Shown piece by piece: positions 18,970 through 32,000 of a DNA stretch of 32,500 bases. Under the pieces are notes generated by a model. That model saw nothing but the letters and a program-made list of their open reading frames with translations. It was not told where the DNA came from and ran no database searches. The position numbers were made by a program, and so were the translations under genes. Location: positions 1,165,315-1,197,814 of the forward strand of contig BLFN01000027.1 in NCBI GenBank assembly GCA_014634225.1, given 5' to 3'. The DNA is from Acropora yongei. Lineage: Eukaryota; Cnidaria; Anthozoa; Scleractinia; Acroporidae. The stretch's first letter is position 1. Every line of letters starts with the position of its first letter.

Positions 18970-21900
18970 CTCGCCTATAAGACAGATTCAGTTACAAATT
19001 ATTCAAATCACAAGCAATTATCTGTTGCTCCGTAAGATGCCTGAAATTTGTGCAATTCCATCATCGGTTTCGGCTCTATTCAATCATTTATCATAAGTAG
19101 AGCACCCGCATGAAGAGCCATTTACAGTAAAGAACAATTTAAGTCGAAAAACGCACCCAGTTCTTGGGATGGCATCTCTGCGAAGATTTAACACAAACCC
19201 GATCATTTTGTAAATTCCATAAGCTTCACAATCTCTTCTTCACCGGAGCTGGTTTTGCATGGGACTAATACTATTATCCAGCAGTTCAATTGTACAGGAT
19301 CATAGTTAATTTAATCAAGCCCAACTCAACTATGTGATAGTTCCGGTATCTTCTCAAGTGCTCTGTGAAACAGGATTATCCAACGTTTGTTGGCACGCCA
19401 ATCTGACCTTAGAGACATCGTGCTATATCTAAAGAGACTGAAGCATTTGATTAACGGCCGGGTGTTGAACAGGGCAATCATTGGGCATTGACAGTTTATA
19501 AATTTGTGAAGGTTGAACTCGGGGCGAATTTAATATTTGGCAACCTTTGAGGCTAATAAACCTAACCCTTGATCAAATTAAACGGGGTTTAATTTTCACT
19601 TACTTAAAGTGTTAAAATGTCGCCGACGACAACTGGATGCAGTTTTGTCGCAAAGTGCAAGGAAAGTGTGAGTCAAAAGTACTGCAGGGAGGACAACTTT
19701 TGAAACAATAATAAAAATAGGTTTGTAAGGAACCGAAACCAAATTCTTGATCTGCTTGGTGGAAGAATTCAGTGGACTCTCAGACGATACTCGGTCTTGT
19801 TTTCCAAATTCCTATCCGATAAATGCAACTGTCACTAGGAGTGAAACTTAGGAAGCTCTAAGGCGCTTTGTGGAAAGAAAAGAACAACTTGAAAAACAAA
19901 GTACTTTGAAAGTGTAACTTTTTGGCAACCAAAACCAGTTTTGTTTGCCATATGTGTCCGCGGCCACTTCCTTCGCACGCACTTTTAAAAGTTATGTCAG
20001 GATTTCGGGCAGCTCTTTTTGCTTCGTTCGTGATCTCTTATTCAAGGAAGCTATTCTTGAATAAGGTGAGTTTTATTGTCTATCTTTTACTAAAAGCAGT
20101 TTTGACAACTCCCAGCGTTAACTTCTGGTTTTCTGTCTTAGGAATTGAGCGAAACCAATGAAAACTACAAAGAAGTTGCACAATAGCATTAACCATGAAT
20201 GATTTTTCAGAAATTTTGTCCTCTTGTAGACGGATAACGTTCATGATACTTCTAATTATGGTGAGACGGAACCATGTTTTCGAAAGGGGTGACTGATATC
20301 GTTCTAATACCTGGAATGTTTATTCATTTTTCATTTCAGCAGAATTCCTGTCAATAGAGCTTTGTCGTCTTTGGTAAGACCGCTATCATTCTTGGCTGAA
20401 GGCAAAAGAATTTAAATACACGACTTCTGGAGGATTCGCTGCCACAGGAAACATTTCCAATGAAAACTTGATTTCGTTTCTCTGAATTAAATTTAATTGC
20501 TTGGTCAAAAATGTCCGCACCAAATTAGAGTTGTTAAAAATAATACATTGAGACGTAGAATGAAGTATTTCAAGCACTAAAAAGACTCAGGTTTGTGTCC
20601 AGCAAATCAGAAGGGCCCGACGAATGGCAACTTGACCGTAGAAATATGAACCTGTGTCGTATAAGGAGTCTTGTATATTTTTTATAACGGAATGATTCTC
20701 TGGCAGGAGGAGTTGCTTATATTTTTCATGGTTGTTTCTTTTATTCAAATAGCACGAGATTAGGAATTAGTTTACTCTTTCGAAGGAAACTAACCATTCC
20801 GTTTGACGATAGATCTCGTGTACTAGCAGTCCAAACTGAAACATTACTCTGCGGTGTTTTGGAATGAATTTTGTGCAGCCGGAATACGCATTGAGTATGC
20901 ATTGCAACACCGTGGAATCAGGTGATACCTTTTAATGTATACCGACATTGGAGGCAAATCGTTATGGAATTAGCATCTTCATACCATACTTTTCAGAGGA
21001 CTCAGAAATGTGACTTTTGCCTGAAAAAAAAATGCTTCTTAAAACATTTGTCGCCGTAGGAATTTTAAGCACTTGGACAATTGTGTCTCTCAGCACATCT
21101 TTGATGTGTTAAAATCGTTATTTTTTTTCCTGCTGGAATCCTGAAAAGTATTAGTAACCAATTACTGTGTTATCTTTCATCTGATAGCCAATACTGTTAA
21201 CCCTTGTTGTTAATCGAAAACTTCCAGGGTGGAGACTTCTGGTAGTTAAGAGTAAAATAGTTCTGTTTAATCGAAAGGTGCGGAAATAACGTTGCTTTCC
21301 GACACGGAATAGATAAGATTGAGAGGCCTGATAAAGTGAAATCCCTCTTTGTGGATTTCCTCTTAAAATTTGATCTCACGTTGTGAATAATTACATCATA
21401 AAAATGTGTCATTAGAGAGACAAACTTGGAGGAGATTATCTAAATCTTCATAATTCGTATAATTGGCGCTCGCAAGAGCATTTCATTTTGAAGAAAACTA
21501 ACTGAAAACCGCAACCTTATTTTGCACCTGATAGCGCCTGAAAAGTTTGCTTCTTGAGCCTTTGTCTCTAATTAATGAAAGGAATAAAAAAGGAAGCTGT
21601 ATTCAACGCGTCTTACGTAACATTTTTATTTTAAGAAACCGGCGTTCAAGAGAAGTAGTACTCATCAACTCTGATTTGGTGCGGAGAGTTTTGTCAAAGC
21701 ACTCAAAATTTAATTAAAGCAAAAAAGAAGCCCAGGAAATTGATACCCTTTGCTTAGGCGGCGAACCGTAAAACGAAGCTTTATATAAAAGAGGCATGAC
21801 AGAGAAAAGAGGACAGAAAATATCCCAGACGAAAACCGGCCCATGCCGAGACACCAAAATGTCAAAATTGGACCAATGATGAACGAGCTAGATGAAGCAT

Positions 21901-22376
21901 TCCATGGGATTTAAATGTCTTCGAGGTTTACGGCAAAGCTCGTGATGAAAAAAGAAAGGTATTTTTCTGTTATTTTAAATGAATCTAGCGTTGCTTAGGT
22001 GTGGTTCCATATTTCTGTGGTCATATCGTCCGCCTGACTGCACAGCTCTAAAGTTAGCTACAAACCACAGCTCCACATCGATTGCACATCACTTGTCAAA
22101 AAAACATCATAAAGCATATGGGGGTCATTATTGCAGCGGGAGATTCTTGGGCGTGAGGCTAAGAAAACAGAGATGACAATCAGTTTTTATCGTATAATGT
22201 TAAACTGACAGAACTTGAAACTCATTGTTGCCGTCTGCGTTAGCACAGTTTTCATTAAAAAAAAAAAAAGAAAAGCGTCTAGAAATGATTAGCGCGGATT
22301 ATGTGAAAATTTCTCTCTAATGCCAGTCATGAATTAAGACAAATTGAAGCTAAATTCATCACCACTGTCTTCGCCT

Positions 22377-22442
22377 GCGAGCAGGTTCTCTGGGGGGGGG
22401 CTAGGTCCCACTCCTACTTGGTCCCCCAGAGAGTCTGCTCGC
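22377..22442. repeat. Inverted repeat with G-run and C-run arms
   Basis: GCGAGCAGGTTCTCTGGGGG (22377 onward) is an imperfect inverted copy of CCCCCAGAGAGTCTGCTCGC (ending 22442), separated by about 20 bases. CCGCCATCTTGG follows at once. The form suggests the fold-back end of a DNA element; a second end was not found. Confidence 0.5.
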
Positions 22443-22959
22443 ATGCTACCGCCATCTTGGATTAAACAATATTTTCTCTTAGCGGCTTAGGATCATTAGT
22501 ACAGTATCGAGACAGCAATCTTTCAAAGGACATTTGATAGCACCTACGGATTTGATCTTTGATCTCTTGTGTTAATCTGTAACAGATGAGACTGATCTCA
22601 GTTCCTGCGCTGCGACTGCAGTAGAGGAAATGTCTACACTTCATTAAGAGCATATGCGAATTCTCTGGTGAAGAGCGATAAGTGATTTAAATCAACGGCA
22701 TTCGTCACATAACAATTCAGCTAATTGGCCTCGCGGTGTAGACGCTGTCCGGCGTTAATCTCAACTTGTCAATGACAGCGGAGCATAGCAAATCAGTGCT
22801 TTGGAATTTTAGAACTTTCTTTGAGAGTGGACTGGTCAGTTGAATCGAATCATCGACTTATTAGCCGCGATTTGCGTTAAGCTTTTCAATTGACGCTTGG
22901 TGTTGACTCAAGCCGGCAAGCAGCAGTTCCAGCAGTTCACAGAGTTTAAGAAAAGCACA

Positions 22960-23023
22960 ATGACTTTCTGTGGTTTGCAATTACCACAGTGGGTTCTTTT
23001 TCTTCTTCTACTTCACGCAAAAG
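22960..23023 (+). CDS. SCUBE-like: SCUBE-like exon 1: signal peptide
   Basis: ATG at 22960 (GCACAATGA context) encodes MTFCGLQLPQWVLFLLLLHA, a clear signal peptide, and ends AAAG before the donor GTTTGA. Phase 1 joins to CT at 23247. The donor is weak, but the frame hits a stop downstream and the next exon fits in phase. Confidence 0.75.
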
Positions 23024-26000
23024 GTTTGAATGTCGAGCAGATTAAGATATTTAAATTCCTTTTTAGCTTTTCTTTAAAACGACTTTCTTTGCGTTGCTCG
23101 AAAGAAAATTTTCCGTCAACGAAGGAGTAGCTGATTGATTTGCGCAAAAGACTCCCTTAGCCCCTATTAATGAATCAACTGCTCTAACATAATGTCTATA
23201 GAGTTCTTCATTACCTCCTCAACTCATGTAGTTCAATGTCATTTAGCTGTTCACAGCGCAACCAAGGTTCCAGCATTGGAGATAGATCTCGCCACAGGCC
23301 ATGCCACACCACATGTACAAAATCCATCCGTCAAATCTCAAGTCACTGTGATTCACGGACCAACTCCTTCTTCGAAACCAGGTCTTTGTGATGGCCAAGC
23401 TGTTGTCCAGTTGGATTTTAGCGGAACGTACAAAAAGGCCAAGATTGAGCTCATTTATGGCGGAGAGCCGCGCCTTTGGACAGCCACTATAGCGGATACA
23501 AGGATGACATACGGTTTCGGTGCAAACCACGATTTCACTAGCAACTGCGCTTCTGTACAAGTATACAACCGCCAATTCCGAATTTACACCAATAAGCTAC
23601 CGGGTTACTTGAGTTATTCAATGAACGGGGACACTCTAATGCAAGTCAAAGATGATACCGTGGAAAAAGGAACGAACTTGACCATTGACGTGTCAGATGA
23701 AGCGGTGACATGGAGAACGCAATCACTCAACTCGACCAAAATGAAAAAATTAAAAAATCCTTACCTGTTCACATTGTCAGGTCAAGCCTCGACGTATGGT
23801 CCCCCAGTGGACACCTTCCTCTACGCAGGATTCAATCGAGTTCCTTATGGTAGTTTCCACAACGGATCAGGGCTTTGCAAGGTGCGAATAACTTTCAGGA
23901 AGGACTTGGGAAGAGGTAAGGACATATTGCAGTCGATACATGTATTTCCCCCACAATAACCTGGTTCTCCTCTGACTGTTTACAGAACGCGGATTAAGAG
24001 CGACTTGTTAATGTCTGTGTTTACATTTTGCTTACAAAACGTTTGGCGTAGCAGTGGGAAGGGTAGCTGTTTAATTTGCCATAGGCTGGATTTACATTAG
24101 CAAAGACGTGTTGAGTTTCACGATTGATATGCCAGCACTCCTCCGAATAAGTTTCACAGTAATCTGTTGAGTAATACTGCTACGTTTGTTCGTCAAAAAC
24201 CCCGTCTTTAAACTACAAACGAGACATATTATTCATTAGTCATTTTACTGGCTTACGGCTTTGCGCTTGATTGGTCCTGTACACTTAAATGGGTTCTTTG
24301 CTCTTAACTGAAATGGGTTTTTACACGAGATTAATTCTATTTTAAATTTCCCTGTTGCTTAATGATGAATCCCATATGCAAACAGCTCAGCGGCAAAGGT
24401 GACACCTCACTTAGCCTCATGCCAAAAAAAAAGTCGGCTTTACATGTTTGTTCGGCAAATCGGTAGCACTGCAGCACAGAAAGTCCAATTTATTATCAGT
24501 CTTTCTCAATGACTTAAAACAAATCTTGAGCTTTCAGCTCGACAGTTTCTGAACACTTGAGTCTTTCGAAGCCATCATCACTTGAAGACGTGATACGGTC
24601 TGTTACGAAACTGTCACTTTTTCACTAATTTCCGGAAATGAACATTGTTATGGGTTTTCAATTTCCGTCAATATTGGCCAAAGAAGACCGCCAGTTAAAA
24701 AAAAATAGCATCTTAGACCAACTGAGTGTCATACAGGAAGATATGAGAACCACACTTGCGCTAATAAACCAACTAAAGCTTCAACTCCGTGTGTTTGCTT
24801 TGCACCTATCAACGGCACGCGGCGATAGGAATCTTTTTGAGTAATGACGTTTTAAACGTTGATTCATTGTGCTATTTTTCGTCCAAGTCAGTCATTTCTC
24901 CACAAAAGACTCCATTACTTCTCCGTGGACCAGAAACCTAATCCGACGAGGAAATTACTCATGAAATCTATCACATATTGTTTGGTGGAATCGATCACAA
25001 AAAGTTTCAAACTGACAACAATAATTATTTATCGATGATTTTCTTGGGCATGTCGCTCTCAAAAACGCTGATCTTCTTTCAGTGTGTAGGTTAAGGGGTC
25101 ACAGCGGAGCGCATTCCATTTTGATAAAGAAGGATTGGTCGGAGCCGGCCAAAGGAATGGAAAATTCCATGCTGTTTTCCTGTTGGGCTGAATCCGATTT
25201 GACAGTTGGGGGTGGGGGTGAGGCTTTTTTGTTTTATTTTTTAACCCCAAGAACGATGAGAAAAGCACTCGTCTTTTGAGCCTGAGCTCTCTTGCTTTCC
25301 GTTTTAGCTAATATCTCAGAGAGGGGACATAAACGTTCCTAATTAGTATCATTTCATTTCTTAATCTTCCTTAAGAAACGTTTCTCTATGATCGCCAAGG
25401 TTATCATAATCCCCCACTTTTCGGATCTGACCTTTCCCGCTTTTTTGCCACTTAGGTATTTCTTTGTACCACGGTCTCTTACTTGTGGTTAGTGTTAAGT
25501 TCTATTTTAAATCGGTTTCAAAATCAATAAGCTTCAATCAATCCGGGTTTTAGCTTCGGAATAGACGAGTGTCCGTAGTATTTCGTTTTGTCGTTTTATT
25601 GAATTATCAACGAATGAGATATTTCATCAACAAGTTGCGATGATTAAAGCTTAACGTAATTGGTTTGAAAAGGCTTTTTCTCACCTGTTCTGTCAGCCTC
25701 AGTTTGACAGAGGCGGGGTTGCAGATTGTTCGAAATCGTTTTTCGACCCAAATTCTGGGCTGTTTTTAAAAGAGAATCGTTTCCTCAGGAATTATAGCTT
25801 CTATTAAATCCAAGACAAATAGGCCGCAAAGAATCGGGAAATCCTTACTTCATTCGCACGATAGGCTTGCTGAACACAGTGGATATCGTCGTTATCCTGC
25901 TTGTTAATAAGCTTAACTTTTGTCATTGGCTTGACAAACGCTTTCAAAATTCCCTTAATTCTTGTGTTATAACTCAATGTGAGGGAGTGTAATCAGGTAG

Positions 26001-29000
26001 ACTATAAATCGAATCCAAATGATCTGTTTATGTACAACAAATATTTAACCGATGATATGTCAAAGGCGATTTGGTTATGTTTTCGTTAAAAACATGCTTA
26101 TCCTTTCAATTTAATCTTTCAGTCATACATATATAGATTGTGCAAGAAATTTGTCAAATTTTATCAGGAAGATCTCATAATAAGTTCAAAATTCGTCGTC
26201 AATATCCATGGGAAGGCCCAGGATTAAAAAATAATTGAGGCTTTCTTTAAAGGACCCCAGATTCATGACGAAACTGAGGAAGAATTACTTTGTTAACCGA
26301 TTCTGTCGCGTATAGTAAATTATTTCACGTTTACTCATGGTGCCTTTTGCCTTCTTTTACCTCAGTGTATTAATGCGGCAAAGATTGAGATAAAATGTAA
26401 GAAAATAGCTTCTTTAAATTGAAAAACTTCAAAACAGTCTCAGAAATTAGGGCGTTTTGTAATTTGCTCACTCGCAGCACAGCCTCAGTTGCCGAGAGTT
26501 GTTCCGCATCAGTAGCACATATATACGCCTCGCAAAAAGCAGGGAGACCACTCTGCCATTAACGGAATTACTGGAATTACTTTTATAACGCGACTGAAGC
26601 ATGAGTCATTTCACGTGCTATTAGTCAAAGCGATTAGTCTGGACTGCTAAAAGCATTTCTTTTATCTTATCACTGTGTTTTTGTGACTTCTTTGCGGTGA
26701 GGAAACAATAAGATAAAAGCAGTTTAATAGTTGCAGTGTTCTGGCAAACTTAGGATCAAAACAACAGTTCAGATTTTTTTCTCCGTTTTGGATCAAGCAT
26801 TAACTTGTTTTTGCCGAATTTCAACTGACAAAGTTTAAGAGCTTTGGCTTCTTCTCACCTTGCATGTCATCCAATAATAATTGAGCGCACATCAATCTTG
26901 TCAAACATTTGGTGCGTTAAGAGAACGGTGAAAATTGAACTCACATCACAGAAGATCCTCCCGTGGTGTAGCCACTTCCCTTGTTTTTCAGGCCCAGACT
27001 GGAGTATTCTTATTTTCCTCCCGATATGAGGCTGGAATATTCTTATCGGACTATTCTTAGATTCAAGAGAAAATTGTTTCCGTTTTACAAGGTATAGAGG
27101 TATCAAATACACAGACTGCTTGTTGTCGAGAAGTGTATCATGTTACATTCTGACCACACAGCTTCTTTAAAGTGCTGTTTTATTGTTTAACTGCGTGGGT
27201 AGTTTTGCGGTCTCGAAAAAAGAAGAATATGGCTTACTTTTTGATTTAAATAGATTTTATTGTATTTTAGATATATTTGACATGCAAAAATATATTCTGA
27301 AAAAAATCTCAGGCACGGATACAGTCTTAACATTGTCTTGAAATCTCGAACTTTTAGGTTCAATGTTCTTACGTACCGCAAAGTGTGTACTGTGGTAGAC
27401 ATCATCATGTGAGCAATTAGAGGGTACTTAACGTGCTCAGGGAGTGACGCCATAAAGGAGCCAAAATTGCGAGAAAGGTCCTTACTCAGCAGGGAGCAGT
27501 AGACAATATATTATCCCTTTTTTCTTTTCATTTTTTTTTTGTAATACGAAAGATTAACTTTAAATCGACGATATTTACACCTTCTTAAAGAATCTCAGTC
27601 ACTCTCGAGTTACTAATTCCTTCTCAAAGTCCCTAACCTAACGCAGATGAAACTAAAAGAGAACTGCGAAAAAAGGAAGATGGTGACACTCTAACGCCAG
27701 CTTGGTGAGGCTTTCATCACCGTACTAGTATTCATGCGTGCGGTGGACCATATCACTTAGGTAGCTGTTTCACCCTTGTTCGACCTCAGCAACATTACAG
27801 ACAAAGCCATGGTACCCTCAGAGGACATAGGCTGGGCTCTTCACTGCGAGATCCCACGTTGGCTTAAAATCTGAATTTTGCGTGCAGTAGGGCCAATATG
27901 TCACAGCATTATTCTATGCTAAGCTCTCTAAAAACAACTCAACTTGAGTATTAGGACTAATTGTTCGGATACAACACGTTTCTGAGAACAATAACAACAT
28001 ACATTTTTCGTGAGAACAAATTCTTGATGGGATTATCAGATAACTCGTGGATGCATTATGGCATTGTTGGCGGCTTATGTTTTGTAAAGCAAATGTTGTT
28101 TTTACTTGGCTAGAACATAGGTCTGTTGTTATCATATAAGAAACAATTGCATGCGATTTAATCTCACGGGAAGTGTTTGTTTTATTTCATTCTGAAAAAT
28201 TCTTTTTTTCCCTGTAAATTCTTTTTAACGAAATTTCTTACATTCAAGGTGAAAGAGATAGTTTCTTCTTTACTATTTTTTTTTTCAGAGATTTGACCCT
28301 CTAAACGTTTTAAATATTTTCCTTGTTCAAAATACTCATCAATTAAGAGAAAATCAAACAATCCGGTGCTCAGTTGTTTCTTCACACAAAGCCTCTTCGT
28401 TCTTATCAAATTTTCTCGTGTACAAAAGCAGTGACGACGTAATTGTTGGAAATATTCTTCATTCTTCGATTCCACGAGCTATTTTCATCTCGGCGAAGAT
28501 TCGTTTAAGAAGAGGAGCGAAGAACATCTTAAAAATACAAAAATTCAAAGATTCTTCGCGAAACCGTTGATAATTATCCTGCGGGGCAAGTTAGTTCAAA
28601 CTCAGAGATTTAATCGGGTTGTTTTAGTATGAGGTGAACCTTCTACAGCACGAAGCGATGCAAAAATGTGGAGTACTGAAATTTTTATTTACTCTACGCC
28701 AACGGTGTATCGGTTTCTGATCTAGAAAGTTCAAAAAAGATGTCATACACTTGACTAAAATATTGACTTTCTCGTACTATGACATTGTCCTCATGTTAAA
28801 GTTATGGTAGTTATCTATCACTCATGTCCACAAATGCTCGAAATGTCCCGTTATAAGTCAAAGCGTAAGCCACCTTACATTACGGTAAGAGTTAATGTTG
28901 TTGTTGTTTTTTTTCGGGGCGAGGTGTAAGGTTACTGATTTGCCTCTTTGATGAGTAGCGTGAGGAGGACACTGAATTTATGGTCTCTATTGTCCTTATA

Positions 29001-32000
29001 TCTCACCAGGGGCCTGTTTCTCGAAAGTCCCGAAACTTTTCGGGCGCATTTCTTGTGACCTAATCCTCTTTGTATCTTCAACACGAAGGGGCCTCGAGGC
29101 ACGAAACTTTGCAGTTATTACAATTTTTATTCCCTTTAGAACCTATGAAACTTTTCGGGTGACATAATTCAAAACGAAGGTGTTCCGTGTCACGAAATTT
29201 TGCAGTTATTTTACTTTTTATTGCCTTTACAACATATGAAAAGACCAGCTTTTCAGAATAAGCGGGTCGGATTCTTACGAATGGCTTTTTGGGCTCGTGA
29301 AGTTTCGGGTCTTTTGAAAAACGCACCCCAGGGGCCTGTTTCTTGAAAGTCACGAGAACTTTTCGGGCCCAAAAAGCCAGTTGTCAAACTGCAATCCTCT
29401 TGTTTTGAAGAGCTGATCTTTTAACGTGTTTTTAACGTAAGAAACCAAGAGGATCGCAATGTTTCATGGTTTAGAACCTCAGCGTTGCGAAGATATAAAG
29501 GGAATTGACGCACACGAAATGGGCCCGAGAAGTTTCGGGACTTTTGAGAACCAGTGCTATTGCCTATCGAAGACAATAGGGGACACCTTATGACGCTTAT
29601 TTAGACAAGCATGCATCATTGAGTTCAATCCTGCTTCTTTTAATCTCTCACCTCGAGTTTTAATTATTTTTCTTGAATTTTCAATCATAGATTCAATATG
29701 CACGAGTGGTACACATGGTTGCCATAGAAATGCCAATTGTTTCCCCACCAAGCGCTCCCACAAATGCATCTGCAAACCTGGTTTCCGTGGAGACGGAAGG
29801 CAATGCGAAGGTAGTTCAATGAGTGTTGTGTAGCCTGAGTCCTGTGATCGAAATCAGCAAATCTGGATGTAATTTATTAACCCGTTCCACTACAATGATT
29901 GACAACATGGGAAAAAATGGAAAATGTACTGATTGGAATTTGAACTTTAGAGTCATTAATTGTTTGGATAACATTACTCTCCGCCTCTGTTATTGTTATT
30001 GTCGTTCGAAACGTCTTCATTGTTTTCAATTCGCATTTTTTATTTTTCTTTTGCAACAGGATACGATCCCTGTTCTATTGACAACGGTGGATGTCATCAC
30101 ATTTGTCAGAACGATGGTGGGCGAGTCTCTTGCAGTTGTAACGAAGGCTTTAAACTCCATCCAAATTTGAGAGACTGTTTGAGTGAGTAAACAGAAAGAG
30201 CTTTTAATATACTATTTTCCAGTTTCTAAAGCGAGTCTTAAGACCGCAATTTTTGCTTTGGTAGTTTGTTCTTCTTTCTGAATGAATTTAGATTGCAACC
30301 GTATTAATTCGATTAACCGCTCAATCTCGAAGAAGCGCCCACCTCGAATAAGTGCCCACCCTGTAAGTAGGAAAAGTAAATAAGCGCCCCTTTCCCAGAA
30401 GAAAAGCTGAAGTGCACTAAAGGACCATGAGGAGTGTTGACTATTATTTCTTTACTGGCTTACAATCTCTTGAATTCATTGTCTGACATTCTATGAGAAT
30501 CATCTGAAATTTTATTCAAAGTTTCAACTGTAATGTTATGTTTAAAGTCTACTTTGGTACAGCTTTGCAGCTTGTTCTTGTTTATTTTCTTTATTATTAT
30601 TTTTTTTTTGGCAAAGTAAACTTACTACTTTGTGGAAATGGTGAAAATTCAATAAGGTGCCCCGCCTCAAGCATATCATTCCCCTCGAATAAGCACCTAC
30701 CCTCAAGGGCCAAAAATGTAATAAGCGCCCACAGTGGTTTAATGGAATAACAAAGATTTCGCCTTCAGACTCGCTTTGAAAAAGAGGCTAAAATGAATTC
30801 GAAAATGGCCTATCAAGCATCTAAATTAAGGAACATCTTACCTTGCTTTCTCAAGTCGTATTGGAAGTAACATGCCTGTCATAGTCTTCAATAACTATTT
30901 TGGTTCTTTCCTTTGTACAGGCAAGGAAGAAATAATTACGATAAGAAAGAAAGTGCGCTTGAGACTGAGCGAAGCGACCCTATGCGATCAAGAGGATAAG
31001 GAAAAACAATTCCTCGCCAAACTTCAACAACGGCTTTTGAGTCCGGAAGTGTGCAACTTTCCTTGCAGAATTATCAGTCCAAATTTAAAGTGTCGCGTAA
31101 AAAATGGTCAAACTGTCGTGTCTGTAACTTTCGAAGTTGAGATGGATCAAAATGTCATTTCCACGTCCAAATTTTGTAACAACACCTGCTTGAAATGTCA
31201 AATGGAAGAACGACTTCGAAAAATAATTGCTGCAATACGTACGCTTACAGCAAATAGTAAGCTTAACGTGTCAGTTGACGATCAAACAATAAGCATTAAG
31301 AGGACGTCTCTGCGAATCACGAAGACGAGGGATGGCGTTTTCTGCATGAAGGACAAAGCGGGAACAAAAAAGAAAAGTAAACGATGTCTTCCTGGGACGT
31401 ATTTTGACATGATTTCTCAGCGTTGTGAGAATTGTTCTCGGGGATCTTACCAGCCCAACAGATCCGAAAACTTCTGCTTCCGTTGCCCGAGAAACAAGAC
31501 AACCCTGCATTCAGGAACAAAGGATATCTCTCAATGCACAGGTAAATAAGTAAATTTGTCTTCACGTACCTAAAACGTGTCGTTTTTTTTTACTTATCGA
31601 CGACTCGGGTAAGTGAATTTAAAAAATACGATTCATTTTCATTGCTTTACTTGGGAAGAAATACTAATAATCCTTGACAGAAAGGCTCTGGATTTTAATC
31701 CTGTGATGGCATCTCAATGCTTTTTAATGTAACTGAGTAGAATGTAAATGATATTTGCGACTCTCTCAACTTTCCAGCATCTTGGAAAGCTGATTCACAG
31801 CCGGAAAGTTCTCTCACGAGATATTCTATCCTTCTTATTTTTTTTAGACACTGTTTGTGGTGGAAACCTCACCTCAATGACTGGCGTCATTACATCGCCG
31901 AATTATCCTGACCCCTATCCCAAGGGAATCGAATGTGTTTGGAACATTCGTTGTCCTAAGGGACGCGGTTTACTTATGTTCATGCCAAATATATCAATAC

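Larger units (their letters stand above)
12872..22959. other. 10-kb intergenic region without a supported gene
   Basis: I find no exon that connects to a known family. The longest frames (13676-13978, 14624-14845 minus, 16293-16595, 16888-17094, 19922-20161, 21979-22176) are under about 100 codons, mostly with non-ATG starts or overlapping opposite frames. The region holds the sulfatase 3' UTR, the inverted repeat at 13028-13449, hairpins at 18941-18969 and 22377-22442, and the promoter of the SCUBE-like gene at its right end. The rest is AT-rich sequence in which I see nothing definite. Confidence 0.6.
23916..29690. other. 5.8-kb intron of the SCUBE-like gene
   Basis: No EGF-like Cys pattern with flanking splice sites is visible in it. 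A 68-codon ATG frame at 24638-24844 has no family resemblance. Near 24540-24620, GACAGTTTC and GAAACTGTC form an inverted repeat around ATCATCACTTGAAG, reminiscent of retroelement ends. Two terminal-inverted-repeat elements occupy 29009-29553. The rest is AT-rich. Confidence 0.5.

Noticed and set aside
24638..24844. A 68-codon frame in the long SCUBE-like intron as a possible extra exon
   Set aside because: It lacks EGF cysteines, and an exon in this gene would be expected to be phase 1-1 with flanking splice sites, which I do not see.
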